DNA of 64,000 nucleotides from an uncultured Bacillota bacterium (GCA_949290645.1 CASESG010000002.1:1-64000), one strand, 5' to 3'; positions 7,006-16,657 are shown, counted from the first letter of the stretch. The notes: generated by a model from the sequence alone, not told the origin. Program-made: numbers and translations.

Positions 7006-8247
7006 ATGACAAAGAACGAGAAGAGTCTGCTTCAGAGAAAACGTTCTTCGAGAAGGAGGAAGAGCTTCTTCCGCCTTTTGATCGTCCTCATCACGATCCT
7101 CTTCGGCGTCCTTCTTCTGGCCTACCTCGCCAACCTCTTCTTGGGAGAAGGAGAGATCACGGCCTTCTTCCAGGACTTCACCAAGAAGAACAAGGCTCTC
7201 TCCTATGTCCTCTTCTTGCTCCTGACCCCGATCATCAACATCATCCCGGGCATCTCCTCGATGTTCACGATCGGCCTTGCGAACATGCTCTTCAACTACA
7301 AGACCGCAAAGGACATGCTGATCACCTTCCTCCTCTCCGCAACTTCCGTCATCCTGACCTCGTCCCTGATGTTCCTCCTCGGCCGCTATGGCGGAAAGAG
7401 GATCATCCGATGGATCCTGGGAAGGGAGGAGCAGGAAAAGATCCAGAAATACCTGACTTGGGGCGGAAAGGCCGTCATCCCGATGATGTACCTCCTCCCT
7501 TTCTTTCCGGACGACACCCTCTCCCTGGTCGCCGGATTGACGAACATGTCCTTCCTCTACAACTTCGTCTGCACCCTGATCTTCCGCAACTTTGGAGTCC
7601 TCTTCATGTGCGTCCTGGGAACGGATTTCTTCGACTACAAGAACTTCTCCCCCGCTCTCTGGACCCTTCTGACCGTTCTCTTCCTGCTCGCCCTTCTTTT
7701 CTTGAGCTTCCTCTCCTTCCTCTACTATCGGCATCTACGCTTCAAGGAAGAAGGCGTGAAGTACTACCTCATCTCCCTGCTCAAGATCAAGAGAATCGTC
7801 CGGATCGAGAAGGTCAAGAGGAAAGACCTGAAAAAGGTTCCTCTTCCCGAGGGAGAAGGACTCTCCTCGAAGGAGAAAGAGAAGCTGAGAAGGCTCTGTT
7901 TCCTGGACGGCTCCCTCTACCAGCTCCACAGGGAGAAAGGAGAAGTCGGTTATTTCCTTCTTCAGGACGGCCTCAAGGAAACGGAGCTCTCCTCTCTTTC
8001 CAAAGCGGAGAAGGAGAGTGATTATCTTGTCTACGAGGAGATTTCCTTTGATGACGAAAAGGACTTCCTTCTCTCCTTGAAACTGGCCAAGGAGAAGGAA
8101 AGCAATCTCTATGTCCGGGACAAAAAGGAGAAAAGGAAAGACCTCCTTATGAAGGAAGGCATGAGACTTGTCTTGAAAGATGGGGAAGAGAGTCTCTATC
8201 AGTTCCAAGCGAGGGAAGAGACCCTCTCTCCGCTCAAAAGGTCGTAG
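7006..8247 (+). CDS. VTT-domain (TVP38/TMEM64, DedA-type) membrane protein
   Basis: The N-terminal 245 residues carry a basic start, about six hydrophobic segments, and the VTT signatures GRYGG (126-130) and PFFPDDTLSLVAG (165-177). Such proteins act as lipid scramblases or flippases in the membrane. Unlike most family members there is a further 165-residue charged tail facing the cytosol, with repeated Lys/Glu helices and no motif I recognise. TATAAT at 6991 overlaps the glxK stop and ends 9 nt before the ATG, so it may be transcribed alone and nearly leaderless. Its last 49 bases overlap the convergent phosphoesterase gene. Confidence 0.85.
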   Translation: MTKNEKSLLQRKRSSRRRKSFFRLLIVLITILFGVLLLAYLANLFLGEGEITAFFQDFTKKNKALSYVLFLLLTPIINIIPGISSMFTIGLANMLFNYKTAKDMLITFLLSATSVILTSSLMFLLGRYGGKRIIRWILGREEQEKIQKYLTWGGKAVIPMMYLLPFFPDDTLSLVAGLTNMSFLYNFVCTLIFRNFGVLFMCVLGTDFFDYKNFSPALWTLLTVLFLLALLFLSFLSFLYYRHLRFKEEGVKYYLISLLKIKRIVRIEKVKRKDLKKVPLPEGEGLSSKEKEKLRRLCFLDGSLYQLHREKGEVGYFLLQDGLKETELSSLSKAEKESDYLVYEEISFDDEKDFLLSLKLAKEKESNLYVRDKKEKRKDLLMKEGMRLVLKDGEESLYQFQAREETLSPLKRS

Positions 8248-8732
8248 AGGATAATTCCCTTCTCGTCCATCGTCATGTAGGAATGTTTCCCATCCTTGGG
8301 AAGGGAGATCGAACCGGGATTGAGGAAGAACTTTCCGCCTTCCTTCTTCAGGACGGAGACGTGGGTATGCCCCTGGAGGAAGACATCCCCAAAGTCATAG
8401 GGGCAGTTTCCCATCGACTCGTGATGGCCATGGACCAAGGTCATCGTCTTTTGGAAGGCGAAGATCGTCGCCTTCTCGGAGATGGAGAAGAGAGAGACCA
8501 TCTGGTCAACCTCGCTCTCGCAGTTTCCCTTGGCAGCGATGATCTTGTCTTTGAAGGAGTTGAGAAGCTTCACCACCTCCTTGGGCTGATAGAGCTCCGG
8601 AGGGTCGTTTCTCGCACCGTTGTAATAGAGATCTCCGAGAAGCAGGATCTTGTCGTAGGAATCGGCCTCCTTGAAAAAGAGCCGCGCGTATTTGAGCGAA
8701 CCGTGAATGTCCGAACCGATCAGGAATCTCAT
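8199..8732 (-). CDS. YfcE/MJ0936-type metallophosphoesterase (second copy)
   Basis: This 177-residue protein has the calcineurin-like metal motifs in order: SDIHGS (7-12), LGDLYYNG, GNCES, LVHGHH and GHTHV, ending with FLNPGSIS. The family hydrolyses phosphodiesters with Mn2+ or similar metals; the natural substrate is not known. The ATG at 8732 overlaps the stop of the upstream paralogue by 4 nt (ATGA). Longer frames to 8876 only overlap that paralogue. Its 3' end overlaps the convergent VTT gene by 49 bp. Confidence 0.85.
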   Translation of the reverse strand: MRFLIGSDIHGSLKYARLFFKEADSYDKILLLGDLYYNGARNDPPELYQPKEVVKLLNSFKDKIIAAKGNCESEVDQMVSLFSISEKATIFAFQKTMTLVHGHHESMGNCPYDFGDVFLQGHTHVSVLKKEGGKFFLNPGSISLPKDGKHSYMTMDEKGIILYDLLSGERVSSLAWN

Positions 8733-9241
8733 CCTTCGTTCTCCTTTCCGAGAAAGACCTCCTTGAGGACCTTTCCTGTCTTGATCGACCTCAGCTGGAT
8801 CTTCCTCTCGTCGATGGTGAGATAGGAGTGATAGCCATCCCTGGGGCAGGAGAGGGAACCGGGATTGAGGATCCACTTTCCCGCAAAGCGCTCGACCATC
8901 CCGCGATGGGTATGCCCCAGGATCAGGATATCGTAGTTGACCGGGATGTCGTAGCGAGAATAGAGATGCCCGTGGGTGAGGCAGACGAACATCCCGTTGA
9001 GCATCGTGTAGTTGATGACCGGAAGCGGGAACTTCGAGACCTTCTCCACGTCATAGTAGGGATCGTTGTTCCCCTCGACGGCGACGATCTTCTCCGCATA
9101 GGGATTGAGCATCCGCACCGAAAGCCTCCCCAAATCGCCCGTCAGGTAGAGGCGGTCGTACTTCTCCTTCTCGAAGAGGATCAAGGCGTCGCGGAGGTAA
9201 TCGGTGTCGTCGTGCGTATCCCCAAAGACCATGGCTTTCAT
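8729..9241 (-). CDS. YfcE/MJ0936-type metallophosphoesterase (first copy)
   Basis: This 170-residue protein has metal motifs GDTHDD (8-13), TGDLGRL, GNNDPYY, LTHGHLYS and GHTHRG, then ILNPGSLS. It is a clear paralogue of the gene that follows, with translation coupled through ATGA. TAGAAT lies 9 nt before the ATG with no ribosome site between, another possible leaderless start. The pair may act as a heterodimer, but that is inference. Confidence 0.85.
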   Translation of the reverse strand: MKAMVFGDTHDDTDYLRDALILFEKEKYDRLYLTGDLGRLSVRMLNPYAEKIVAVEGNNDPYYDVEKVSKFPLPVINYTMLNGMFVCLTHGHLYSRYDIPVNYDILILGHTHRGMVERFAGKWILNPGSLSCPRDGYHSYLTIDERKIQLRSIKTGKVLKEVFLGKENEG

Positions 9242-9338
9242 GACAGGAAGATTCTACCAAAAAGAGAAAGAGGAGAGATAGAGAGAATACCTTTCAAGAA
9301 TCGGAAACACCGGGGATGAAAAACGTCTTCGTAGGGGC

Positions 9339-9365
9339 TATAATACCTCTGGCCCAAGGGCCAGA
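9339..9365 (+). promoter_or_regulatory. Promoter with a hairpin at the 5' end of the mRNA
   Basis: TATAAT at 9339-9344 is followed by a perfect inverted repeat (TCTGGCCC and GGGCCAGA, 9348-9365). The expected transcription start falls within or just before the hairpin, so the mRNA would begin with a GC-rich stem, then AAGGA and the ATG at 9378. A 5'-terminal stem could protect the message or limit translation. Confidence 0.55.
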
Positions 9366-9377
9366 AAAGGACAGAGC

Positions 9378-11222
9378 ATGCTAAGCAAGCAAAACAAACA
9401 AGACATCTTTGCCCTGCTCCTTGCCCGCTATCCGAAAAAGAAAGCCATCCCCATGGAAGAGATCCAGAAGTATCTCGAGGAGAATGGCCTTCAGTTCCAG
9501 GAATTCGGTTATCAAAACATCGAGAGTCTGCTTACGGACCTCAAGGAATTCCTCGAGCTCAAGATCACGCAAGGAAAAGGCAAGAAGGAAGCCAACTGCT
9601 TCCTACACGACTACCAGGAGGTCAAGACAAAGCCTCCGGTGAAAACGACGAAAGTCCCGCCCAAGAAAGAGGCGGCAAAGAAGACAAAGACGATCGTGAC
9701 GAAGAAGGAAGAGGACAAGACAAAGGAGAAGGGAAGCCTCGAGAAGGACATCCTTTCCGCCCTCTTCCGCAAGAACCTCTACTCCCTGGGGAAGGAATAT
9801 CCTTTGGCCACCCTTTCCAAGACCCTCACGGAAGGAGGAATCGACTGCCACAAGTACGGCTTCGGGAAGATGAAGACGATGCTGAAATCCCTGCCGGAGG
9901 ACTTCCGCATCCGCGACGTCGAGCTCAAGGGCATCCCCCAGCCCTTCGTCACGATCCTCAAGGCACCAGAAAAGGCTCTTCCCGTCGTCAAGAGGGAAGA
10001 GAAGAGCAGCAAGAAGACAGCTCCGGAGGAGAAGGTCGACGACTTCTTCATCCCGGACATCCTCTTCCTCGCCTTCAAGGAGAGCGTCCATCCCGGGCTG
10101 GACGATCAAACGATCAAGAGACAGATCCACGAGGACTACCTCCTTTCTCGCACCAAAGGAACCCTGGAGAAGAGGGAGGAGGGAACCTTCTTCCCCCTGC
10201 GCTTCCTCAACCAGCAAGGGGAGAAGCTTTACGCCCTCGTCCGCAAGAGCGATTCCAAGACTCCCTACCGGTATTATCTCAACTACATCGGGCCGGACAA
10301 GGACAAACCAAAGGAATACCTGAGAAATATGGTCCACTTCAACGACCTGGAGAAGGACATCAAGGCCCTCGCCCAGCTCGCCCGCAAGGAAGACTGGTGC
10401 TACCACAACAGCAAGGACCATTACATCATCCTCAAGATCTACCTCCAGTACACCTTCTACCGCCTCGTCACCCAGAAGAAGATCAAGGTCGACGAGAAGA
10501 GCGGCTTCGCCTGCTTCAACACCGGCCTTGTCACAAACGACTACGAACCGATCTATGCGGTCCTGCTCAAGAACCAGGACAAGAGCATCAAGGAAGACTA
10601 TCTCTTCCAAGGATTTTCGATTGCCGGCATCCAAGGATACGGAAAGATCATCGTCGAGCACTTCTCCCCGCTTCCGGAAAAAGCAACCTATTTCGATGAC
10701 CCCAACGTTCTATACCTTCCACCCGATGTGGAAATCCACAGCGACATCCCACACATCCTCAAGGACAACCTCGACCGCTTCCCCCTGAACTTCCTGGAGA
10801 AGCTCTCCGCCCCCTTCGAGGACATCCACAAGGTCATCCTGCAGATCAAGAAGGAGAAGAACGACACGAAGATCGAGAGGCTCTACAACACCCTCTCCGA
10901 AAAGGTCCAGAAGTCCGACCTCTTCCTCGCCCTCATCAAGACGGCCCTGGAGATGGCGATCCGACGCGGCATCCGGATGATCCGCTACGACAACCATCTC
11001 CTGCTTCCGACCTTCTTCCCCACGAGGAACGTCTTCTCCCTGCTTCTCCCTCTGTCTTTCGAGAGCGATGACAAGGTCGATGCGGTCTTGATCCTGGAGA
11101 AGACCCAGAGCGGAAACTACCAGGGGCAGACGATCCTCACCCTCAAGCAATCCTACGTTAACTCCCGGCTCATCGCCCCCCTGGAGCACAGCTACCTCAA
11201 GGCCCACGAGATCGAGGACTGA
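9378..11222 (+). CDS. Double LOTUS/OST-HTH protein with DUF3825 domain
   Basis: This 614-residue protein has two winged-helix LOTUS/OST-HTH-like repeats at about residues 3-58 and 120-180, each with a GYQNIESLL or YGFGKMKTML type helix, separated by a Lys-rich linker. From about 300 to 606 it follows DUF3825: LARKEDWCY, TFYRLVTQKKI, FNTGLVTNDYEPIYAV, a DNLDRFPLNF block, and near the end LLPL and LTLKQSYVNSRLI. LOTUS domains bind RNA, notably G-rich or structured RNA; DUF3825 is of unknown function and is known to occur with them. A cytosolic RNA-related role is inferred. The downstream acetyltransferase starts inside its stop codon. Confidence 0.65.
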   Translation: MLSKQNKQDIFALLLARYPKKKAIPMEEIQKYLEENGLQFQEFGYQNIESLLTDLKEFLELKITQGKGKKEANCFLHDYQEVKTKPPVKTTKVPPKKEAAKKTKTIVTKKEEDKTKEKGSLEKDILSALFRKNLYSLGKEYPLATLSKTLTEGGIDCHKYGFGKMKTMLKSLPEDFRIRDVELKGIPQPFVTILKAPEKALPVVKREEKSSKKTAPEEKVDDFFIPDILFLAFKESVHPGLDDQTIKRQIHEDYLLSRTKGTLEKREEGTFFPLRFLNQQGEKLYALVRKSDSKTPYRYYLNYIGPDKDKPKEYLRNMVHFNDLEKDIKALAQLARKEDWCYHNSKDHYIILKIYLQYTFYRLVTQKKIKVDEKSGFACFNTGLVTNDYEPIYAVLLKNQDKSIKEDYLFQGFSIAGIQGYGKIIVEHFSPLPEKATYFDDPNVLYLPPDVEIHSDIPHILKDNLDRFPLNFLEKLSAPFEDIHKVILQIKKEKNDTKIERLYNTLSEKVQKSDLFLALIKTALEMAIRRGIRMIRYDNHLLLPTFFPTRNVFSLLLPLSFESDDKVDAVLILEKTQSGNYQGQTILTLKQSYVNSRLIAPLEHSYLKAHEIED

Positions 11223-11725
11223 TGGAAATCCTCCTCACGAAGAGACTGCGGATGCGAAACTTCCTTCCCACGGAAAAGGAAGAGCTTTTCGCTCTCTACA
11301 AAGAGGAGGACATCAAGGAATACATGCACTGGGGCGAGACCCAAGAAGAGGAGATCGACGAGATGATCGAGAAGTCTCAAAACCGCACTCCCCTGGACAT
11401 GGGAGCCTATCACTACGCCGTCAGCTATCTCAAGAGCGACCGCCTCGTCGGCGAGATCTACCTCGAGAAGAAGAGCGACCTCTTCGTCCTCGGCTATTTC
11501 ATCCGCAAGGAGAGGCAGGGACACGGCTATGCCTTCGAGATCCTCTCCGCCCTGTTGAAGAAACTCGACGAGGACTTCCCCCACCACAACGTCATGGCCG
11601 TCGTCGACAAAAGAAACCAGCGCAGCCAGAGGCTGCTCAAGAAGCTCGGCTTCCACAACGACACCGAAGTCGACCTCTCCTCTCCCTTCTATGTCTATTC
11701 CCTCTATGGCACCCTCTTCGGGTGA
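11222..11725 (+). CDS. GNAT-family N-acetyltransferase (RimJ-like)
   Basis: This 167-residue protein starts TKRLRMRNF (6-14), as in the RimJ/RimL branch that acetylates protein N-termini or small amines. The acetyl-CoA loop is IRKERQGHGYAFE (113-125), matching R/Q-x-x-G-x-G/A, and NQRSQRLLKKLGF marks the last helix. It shares one base with the upstream stop (TGATG), so it is translationally coupled to the LOTUS-DUF3825 gene. Its 3' end overlaps mnmG by 22 bp. The substrate is unknown. Confidence 0.8.
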   Translation: MEILLTKRLRMRNFLPTEKEELFALYKEEDIKEYMHWGETQEEEIDEMIEKSQNRTPLDMGAYHYAVSYLKSDRLVGEIYLEKKSDLFVLGYFIRKERQGHGYAFEILSALLKKLDEDFPHHNVMAVVDKRNQRSQRLLKKLGFHNDTEVDLSSPFYVYSLYGTLFG

Positions 11726-13599
11726 CGGACATAGAAGGAGAGGACGTCGATGTCCGAAGGATGGACGTTGGTGATCTTGGAAGCCACGCCCAAGGTCTTG
11801 GGACGGAAGAGGGCAAGCTTCTCCCTGGCCTCCAGGGAAAGCCCGTCCATGTTCTTGTAATCGAGATCGGCAGGGAGAGGAAGGTCCTCATAGGCCTTCC
11901 TCTTTTCGCATTCTCTCAGCTGAGCCTTGATATAGCCTTCGTACTTGACGTTCGTCTCGAGCTTGAACTGTTCCTCGTTTGTCAGCTCGGGAAGCTCCGG
12001 GACAGCCTTCTTCAAGCCCGAATAGGTGACCTTCTGCCTCTTGAGCAGCTGAAGGAGAGTCTCCGCCCCCTCCAAGGGAGGATAGCCCAAGAAGGAAAGA
12101 TACTTCCGTACCTCTTGGTCCTTGAGGACCTTCCTCTCCGAAAGAAGATTCTCCGCCTCGTGGACACGGCCAATCGAACCCTGAAGCCTCTGATAGCGCT
12201 CCTTTGAGACAAGGCCGACCTCATGGCCCTTTTCCAAGAGGCGTTCGTCGGCGTTGTCCGAGCGGGTCAGAAGTCGGTATTCGCTCCGGGCGCTGAGCAG
12301 GCGATAGGGTTCCTTCGTCCCTTTGTGGACAAGGTCGTCGATCATGATCCCGATGTAGGCATCCGAACGGGAGAGGACCAAGGGCTTCCTCTTCTGGATC
12401 CGAAGGGCGGCGTTGATCCCGGCCATCAAACCCAAGGCCGCCGCTTCCTCATAGCCGGAAGTGCAGGCAATCTGGCCCGAGACATAAAGGCCCGGGATCT
12501 TCCGCACCATCAAAGTCTCGTCCAGCTCCAAGGGAGAGATGGCATCGTATTCGATGGCGTAGGCATACTTGAGGAAAGAAGCCCTCTCGAAACCTTCCAA
12601 TGAGTGGACCATCTCCTCCTGGACCGGGATCGGCATCGAGGTCGAGAAGCCCTGCAGATAGAAGGAGGAAAAGGAAAGGCTCTCAGGCTCCAGAAAGAGC
12701 TGGTGCCTCTTCTTGTCCGCAAAGCGGACGATCTTGTCCTCGATCGACGGGCAGTAGCGAGGGCCGACGCCCTTGACCACGCCTCCGTACATCGCCGAGT
12801 CGGCGAGATGCTTCCGGATGATCTCGTGCGTCCTCTCGTTGGTGTAGCAGAGATAGCAATGGACCATCTTCTCGAAGGGCATCGTCTTTTCCGTGTCATA
12901 GGAGAAGTGATAGTCTCCTCTCGTCCCTTCCTCGACTTCCATCTTGGAGAGGTCGATCGAAGAAGGATCCAGGCGTGGCGGGGTTCCGGTCTTGAGGCGG
13001 ACGATCTCAAGGCCCATGTCCTTCAAGGAAGGAGAGAGGCCGTGGCTTGGCCTTTCTCCGTCGGGACCGCCTTCCTTGACGACATGTCCCCTCAGGATGA
13101 CCGCTTCCATGTGCGTCCCCGTCGCCAGGATCACCGCCTTGGAAAGGATTTCCGCGCCGTCCGCAAGAAGGACTCCTGCGCAATTTCCATCCTTTGTGAG
13201 GATTCCCTTGCACTCCGCCTCGAGAATGTCGAGATTCCCGATGGTCAACAATTCCTTCTGGACATTCTTGGGATAACCGATCTTGTCCTCCTGGGCTCTC
13301 AGGCAACGGACTCCCGGTCCCTTGGAGGTGTTGAGGACCTTCATCTGGAGCAAGGAACCTTCCTTGTCCGCCATCCTTCCCATCAAGCCACCCAGGGCAT
13401 CGATCTCCCGGACGACGATTCCTTTGGCCGAACCGCCGATCGAGGGATTGCAGGGCATGTTGCTGACCATCGAAAAATTGAGGCAGAGGAGGAGTGTCCT
13501 TTGCCCCATCTTCGCTGTCGCATGCGCTGCTTCCACGCCGGCATGTCCGCCGCCGACGACGATGACGTCATAGGAGGAAGAAGGCGAAGAGACGAGCAT
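11704..13599 (-). CDS. mnmG: tRNA uridine-5-carboxymethylaminomethyl enzyme MnmG (GidA)
   Basis: MnmG works with MnmE and folate to place the carboxymethylaminomethyl group on U34 of wobble tRNAs. The 631-residue chain has the FAD site VVGGGHAGVEAA near residue 15, the CNPSIGG-AKG block, the GTPPRLD motif, and the C-terminal helical domain that binds MnmE and tRNA. Its ATG overlaps the sufB stop (TGATG), making it the last gene of the suf operon. MnmE is not in the window. Confidence 0.97.
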   Translation of the reverse strand: MLVSSPSSSYDVIVVGGGHAGVEAAHATAKMGQRTLLLCLNFSMVSNMPCNPSIGGSAKGIVVREIDALGGLMGRMADKEGSLLQMKVLNTSKGPGVRCLRAQEDKIGYPKNVQKELLTIGNLDILEAECKGILTKDGNCAGVLLADGAEILSKAVILATGTHMEAVILRGHVVKEGGPDGERPSHGLSPSLKDMGLEIVRLKTGTPPRLDPSSIDLSKMEVEEGTRGDYHFSYDTEKTMPFEKMVHCYLCYTNERTHEIIRKHLADSAMYGGVVKGVGPRYCPSIEDKIVRFADKKRHQLFLEPESLSFSSFYLQGFSTSMPIPVQEEMVHSLEGFERASFLKYAYAIEYDAISPLELDETLMVRKIPGLYVSGQIACTSGYEEAAALGLMAGINAALRIQKRKPLVLSRSDAYIGIMIDDLVHKGTKEPYRLLSARSEYRLLTRSDNADERLLEKGHEVGLVSKERYQRLQGSIGRVHEAENLLSERKVLKDQEVRKYLSFLGYPPLEGAETLLQLLKRQKVTYSGLKKAVPELPELTNEEQFKLETNVKYEGYIKAQLRECEKRKAYEDLPLPADLDYKNMDGLSLEAREKLALFRPKTLGVASKITNVHPSDIDVLSFYVRHPKRVP

Positions 13600-15008
13600 C
13601 AGCCGATCGACCCTTCCATGTCGAACTTGATCAGCTGGTTGAGCTCGACCGCATATTCCATCGGAAGCTCCTTGCTGAAGGGCTCCAAGAAGCCCATCAC
13701 GATCATCTGGGTCGCATCCGTCTTGCTCAAACCGCGGGACATCAGGTAGTAGAGCTGATCCTCGTTGATCTTGCTGACGGAGGCCTCGTGCTCGAGATAG
13801 GAGGAGGAGTTGAGGACCTCATTCTGCGGAATCGTATCGGAAGAAGAGATTGAATCCAGGATCAGAGTATCGCATTCCTCATGGGCCTTGGAGTTTGTCG
13901 CCCCATCGGCGATCTTGATCTGACCGCGAAAATTGGCTCTTCCGCCTTGCTTTGAGATACTCTTCGAGATGATGGTCGAAGAGGTGTTCTTTCCAATATG
14001 GATCATCTTCGCACCCGTATCCTGGAACTGACCCTTGGAGGCGACGGCGACCGAGATCGTCGAACCACGGCTGTTGTCGCCCTTGAGGATGCAGCAGGGA
14101 TATTTCATGCACAGCTTCGAGCCGATGTTTCCGTCGACCCATTCCATCAGGCCTTCCTCGTCGACGATGGCTCTCTGGGTGACGAGGTTGAGGATCGAGG
14201 ATGACCAGTTCTGGATCGTGGTGTAGCGCATCTTAGCCCTCTTGCCGACGAAGATCTCGACGATGGCGGCATGGAGGCTCTCCTTGGAATACATCGGTGC
14301 GGTGCAGCCCTCGACATAGTTGAGCTCGCTGTCGTCGTCCAGGATGATGAGGGTTCTCTCGAACTGGCCCGACCTCTTGTTGTTGATGCGGAAGTAGGAC
14401 TGGAGAGGCTTCTCCAACTTGACGCCCTTTGGGACGTAGATGAAACTTCCTCCCGACCAGACGGCGGAGTTGAGGGCCGCATACTTGTTGTCGGAGGGAG
14501 GGACGAGCTTTCCGAAGTACTTCCGGAAGATCTCGGGATGTTCCCTCAATCCCGTGTCCGTGTCCAGGAAGAGGACCCCCTTCTCGCTGACCTCGTGGAG
14601 CATGTTGGAATAGACGGCCTCGCTCTCGTACTGGGTCGTGACGCCCGAGAGGAATTTCTGCTCCGCCTCGGGAATGCCAAGGCGGTCGAAGGTGCTCTTG
14701 ACCTGGGCTGGGACATCCTCCCACTTGTCGGCGATCGAAGAGCTGACCTTGGTGTAATAGGTGTAGTCCTGGAAGTCGATGAAGTCGAGACTCGGGCCGA
14801 AGTGGGGCTGGTGATGGGAGAAGAATTCCTTCAGGGCCTTGAGGCGGAAGTCCAGCATGAAAGGAGGCTCGCCCTTGATGGCGCTGATCTCCCGGACCGT
14901 CTTCTCGCTCAGCCCCCTCTCGGTCCGGAAGATGGCCCTGTCCTCGTCCCGGAACTCGTATTTCTTGCGCTCGTCCTCGTCGGTGAGGTATCTCTCGTCA
15001 CTTTCCAT
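13599..15008 (-). CDS. sufB: Fe-S cluster assembly scaffold SufB
   Basis: SufB is the core scaffold of the SufBCD complex on which iron-sulfur clusters are built. At 469 residues it is full length. It has the beta-helix core, [20 protein letters not shown], and the C-terminal block [20 protein letters not shown] found in all SufB proteins. It overlaps sufU by 11 nt upstream and mnmG by 1 nt downstream. Confidence 0.97.
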   Translation of the reverse strand: MESDERYLTDEDERKKYEFRDEDRAIFRTERGLSEKTVREISAIKGEPPFMLDFRLKALKEFFSHHQPHFGPSLDFIDFQDYTYYTKVSSSIADKWEDVPAQVKSTFDRLGIPEAEQKFLSGVTTQYESEAVYSNMLHEVSEKGVLFLDTDTGLREHPEIFRKYFGKLVPPSDNKYAALNSAVWSGGSFIYVPKGVKLEKPLQSYFRINNKRSGQFERTLIILDDDSELNYVEGCTAPMYSKESLHAAIVEIFVGKRAKMRYTTIQNWSSSILNLVTQRAIVDEEGLMEWVDGNIGSKLCMKYPCCILKGDNSRGSTISVAVASKGQFQDTGAKMIHIGKNTSSTIISKSISKQGGRANFRGQIKIADGATNSKAHEECDTLILDSISSSDTIPQNEVLNSSSYLEHEASVSKINEDQLYYLMSRGLSKTDATQMIVMGFLEPFSKELPMEYAVELNQLIKFDMEGSIG

Positions 15009-15447
15009 CTTTCTCGTCCTCCGCTAGGGCCTTCTTCAGGCCACGCCAGCCGATGTTGGCACAGGTGATGCGGGAAGGCTGACGGTTGACGTTGAGGAAG
15101 CAGATGGCCTCTCCCAACTCGTCCTTCTCGCAGTTCTCTCCCATCAGCATCTTGTTGAAGTCGGCAATCAGGTCCAAGGCTTCCGAGACGCTCTTTCCGA
15201 CGACCATCTCCGTCAGAATCGAGGTCGAGGCCATCGAGATCGCACAGCCGTTTCCGTGCCACTTGCAATCCTTGATCTTTCCGTCCTCCACTAGGACATG
15301 GATGTAGATGTCGTCGATGCAGGAAGCCGAATCCATGTGAATCGTGCGATATTTCGGATCCTGGACGTCCTCGAAATTCCGAGGGTTCTTGTAGTGATCC
15401 ATGATGATCTCCCGCTGGATCGCGGGATCTTCAAGCGAAAAAGGCAT
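14998..15447 (-). CDS. sufU: SufU, zinc-dependent sulfurtransferase
   Basis: SufU accepts persulfide sulfur from SufS in Gram-positive bacteria. The 149-residue chain has the three conserved Cys contexts: [16 protein letters not shown] and [16 protein letters not shown]. The first is followed by Ile-Asp-Asp instead of the usual Gly-Asp, which keeps the Asp zinc ligand one place along. The start at 15447 gives the usual N-terminus ([14 protein letters not shown]); the longer frame to 15642 lies in sufS. It overlaps the sufS 3' end by 17 nt. Confidence 0.92.
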   Translation of the reverse strand: MPFSLEDPAIQREIIMDHYKNPRNFEDVQDPKYRTIHMDSASCIDDIYIHVLVEDGKIKDCKWHGNGCAISMASTSILTEMVVGKSVSEALDLIADFNKMLMGENCEKDELGEAICFLNVNRQPSRITCANIGWRGLKKALAEDEKDGK

Positions 15448-16657
15448 CGAGAAAATCCTCCGCATGCAAACAGGCCTCTGCCAGCCTTTCGACATCCTCC
15501 TCGTCGTTGTAGAAGTAGAAGGAGCAGCGGACCGTCGCCTGGCAGCGAAGCCTCTCGTTGAGCAACTTGGCGCAATGCTGTCCCGAGCGGACGAAGACCC
15601 CCTTGCTGGAGAGATAGGAGGCGACATCCTGGGCGAAGACATCCTTGACGTTGAAGGTCACGATTCCCGTGTCCCCATCCTCGTTGTAGAGAAGGATGTT
15701 CTTGTTCTGCTTCAACAGGGACACCGCCTTGTCGTGAAGCCTTCTCTCGTGACTTGCGATGCTCTCCATCCCGATCTCGGAAAGATACTGACAAGCCCTG
15801 GCAAGACCCAAGGCGCCGGCGATGTTCTGCGTCCCCGCCTCGAACTTGAGCGGGACATCCGAATAGGTGAACGTCCCGTCTTCATAGAAGCGCCCGTTCA
15901 TCTCCCCGCCGTAGAGCAGAGGATCCATCTTCTCCAGAAGCTTCCTCTTCCCGTAGAGGACTCCGATTCCCAGAGGCCCGCACATCTTGTGCCCGGAGAA
16001 GATCAGGAAGTCGACATCGCTCTTCTTCACGTCGGTGAGACGATGGGGAACGCTCTGCGCCCCATCCTCGACAAACAAGGCCCCAGCCTCATGGGCCTTC
16101 TTGGCCAATCCTTCCACATCCAGGGCATAGCCGAGGACATTGCTGACGCTGGCCAGGGAGACCACCTTCGTCCTATTGGTCAAGACCGAGGAGAGCGTCT
16201 CCGGAGTGACCCGGTTGTCCTCTAAAGGCGCATAGACGATCTTGGCACCGACCCTCTTGGCGAGGACGAACCAGGGAAGGACGTTGGAGGCGTGCTCCTC
16301 CGCGGAAAGGACGATCTCATCCCCCGGCTTCAGGAAAGGAGCAAGGCCGAAACAGACCTCGTTGAGGCCCATCGTGTCCCCCGAGGTGAAGCAGACCTCC
16401 TCCGGAGCGCAGTTGAGGAAAGAGGCGACCGTCTTTCTCGCTCCCTCATAGGCGACATCGACATCGTGTGCCAAGGAATAGTCTCCCCGATGGGCGTTGG
16501 CCGTGAAATCACGGTAATAGGAATCCTGCGCCTTGATCACGCACTCGGGTTTGAAAGTCGTCGCCGCGTTGTCGAGATAGGTCAAAGGAAGGCCCTTGTA
16601 GAGACCACCCTTCCGATACATTGGGAAATCCGGACGAATCTTCTTGACGTCGATCAT
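15431..16657 (-). CDS. sufS: Cysteine desulfurase SufS
   Basis: This PLP enzyme takes sulfur from cysteine and passes it to SufU. The 408-residue chain shows TYLDNAATTFKP at the start, NAHRGDYSLA, the PLP lysine in FSGHKMCGPLG, and the catalytic cysteine loop RSGQHCAK near residue 363. Its ATG overlaps the sufD stop by 4 nt. Confidence 0.97.
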   Translation of the reverse strand: MIDVKKIRPDFPMYRKGGLYKGLPLTYLDNAATTFKPECVIKAQDSYYRDFTANAHRGDYSLAHDVDVAYEGARKTVASFLNCAPEEVCFTSGDTMGLNEVCFGLAPFLKPGDEIVLSAEEHASNVLPWFVLAKRVGAKIVYAPLEDNRVTPETLSSVLTNRTKVVSLASVSNVLGYALDVEGLAKKAHEAGALFVEDGAQSVPHRLTDVKKSDVDFLIFSGHKMCGPLGIGVLYGKRKLLEKMDPLLYGGEMNGRFYEDGTFTYSDVPLKFEAGTQNIAGALGLARACQYLSEIGMESIASHERRLHDKAVSLLKQNKNILLYNEDGDTGIVTFNVKDVFAQDVASYLSSKGVFVRSGQHCAKLLNERLRCQATVRCSFYFYNDEEDVERLAEACLHAEDFLDAFFA

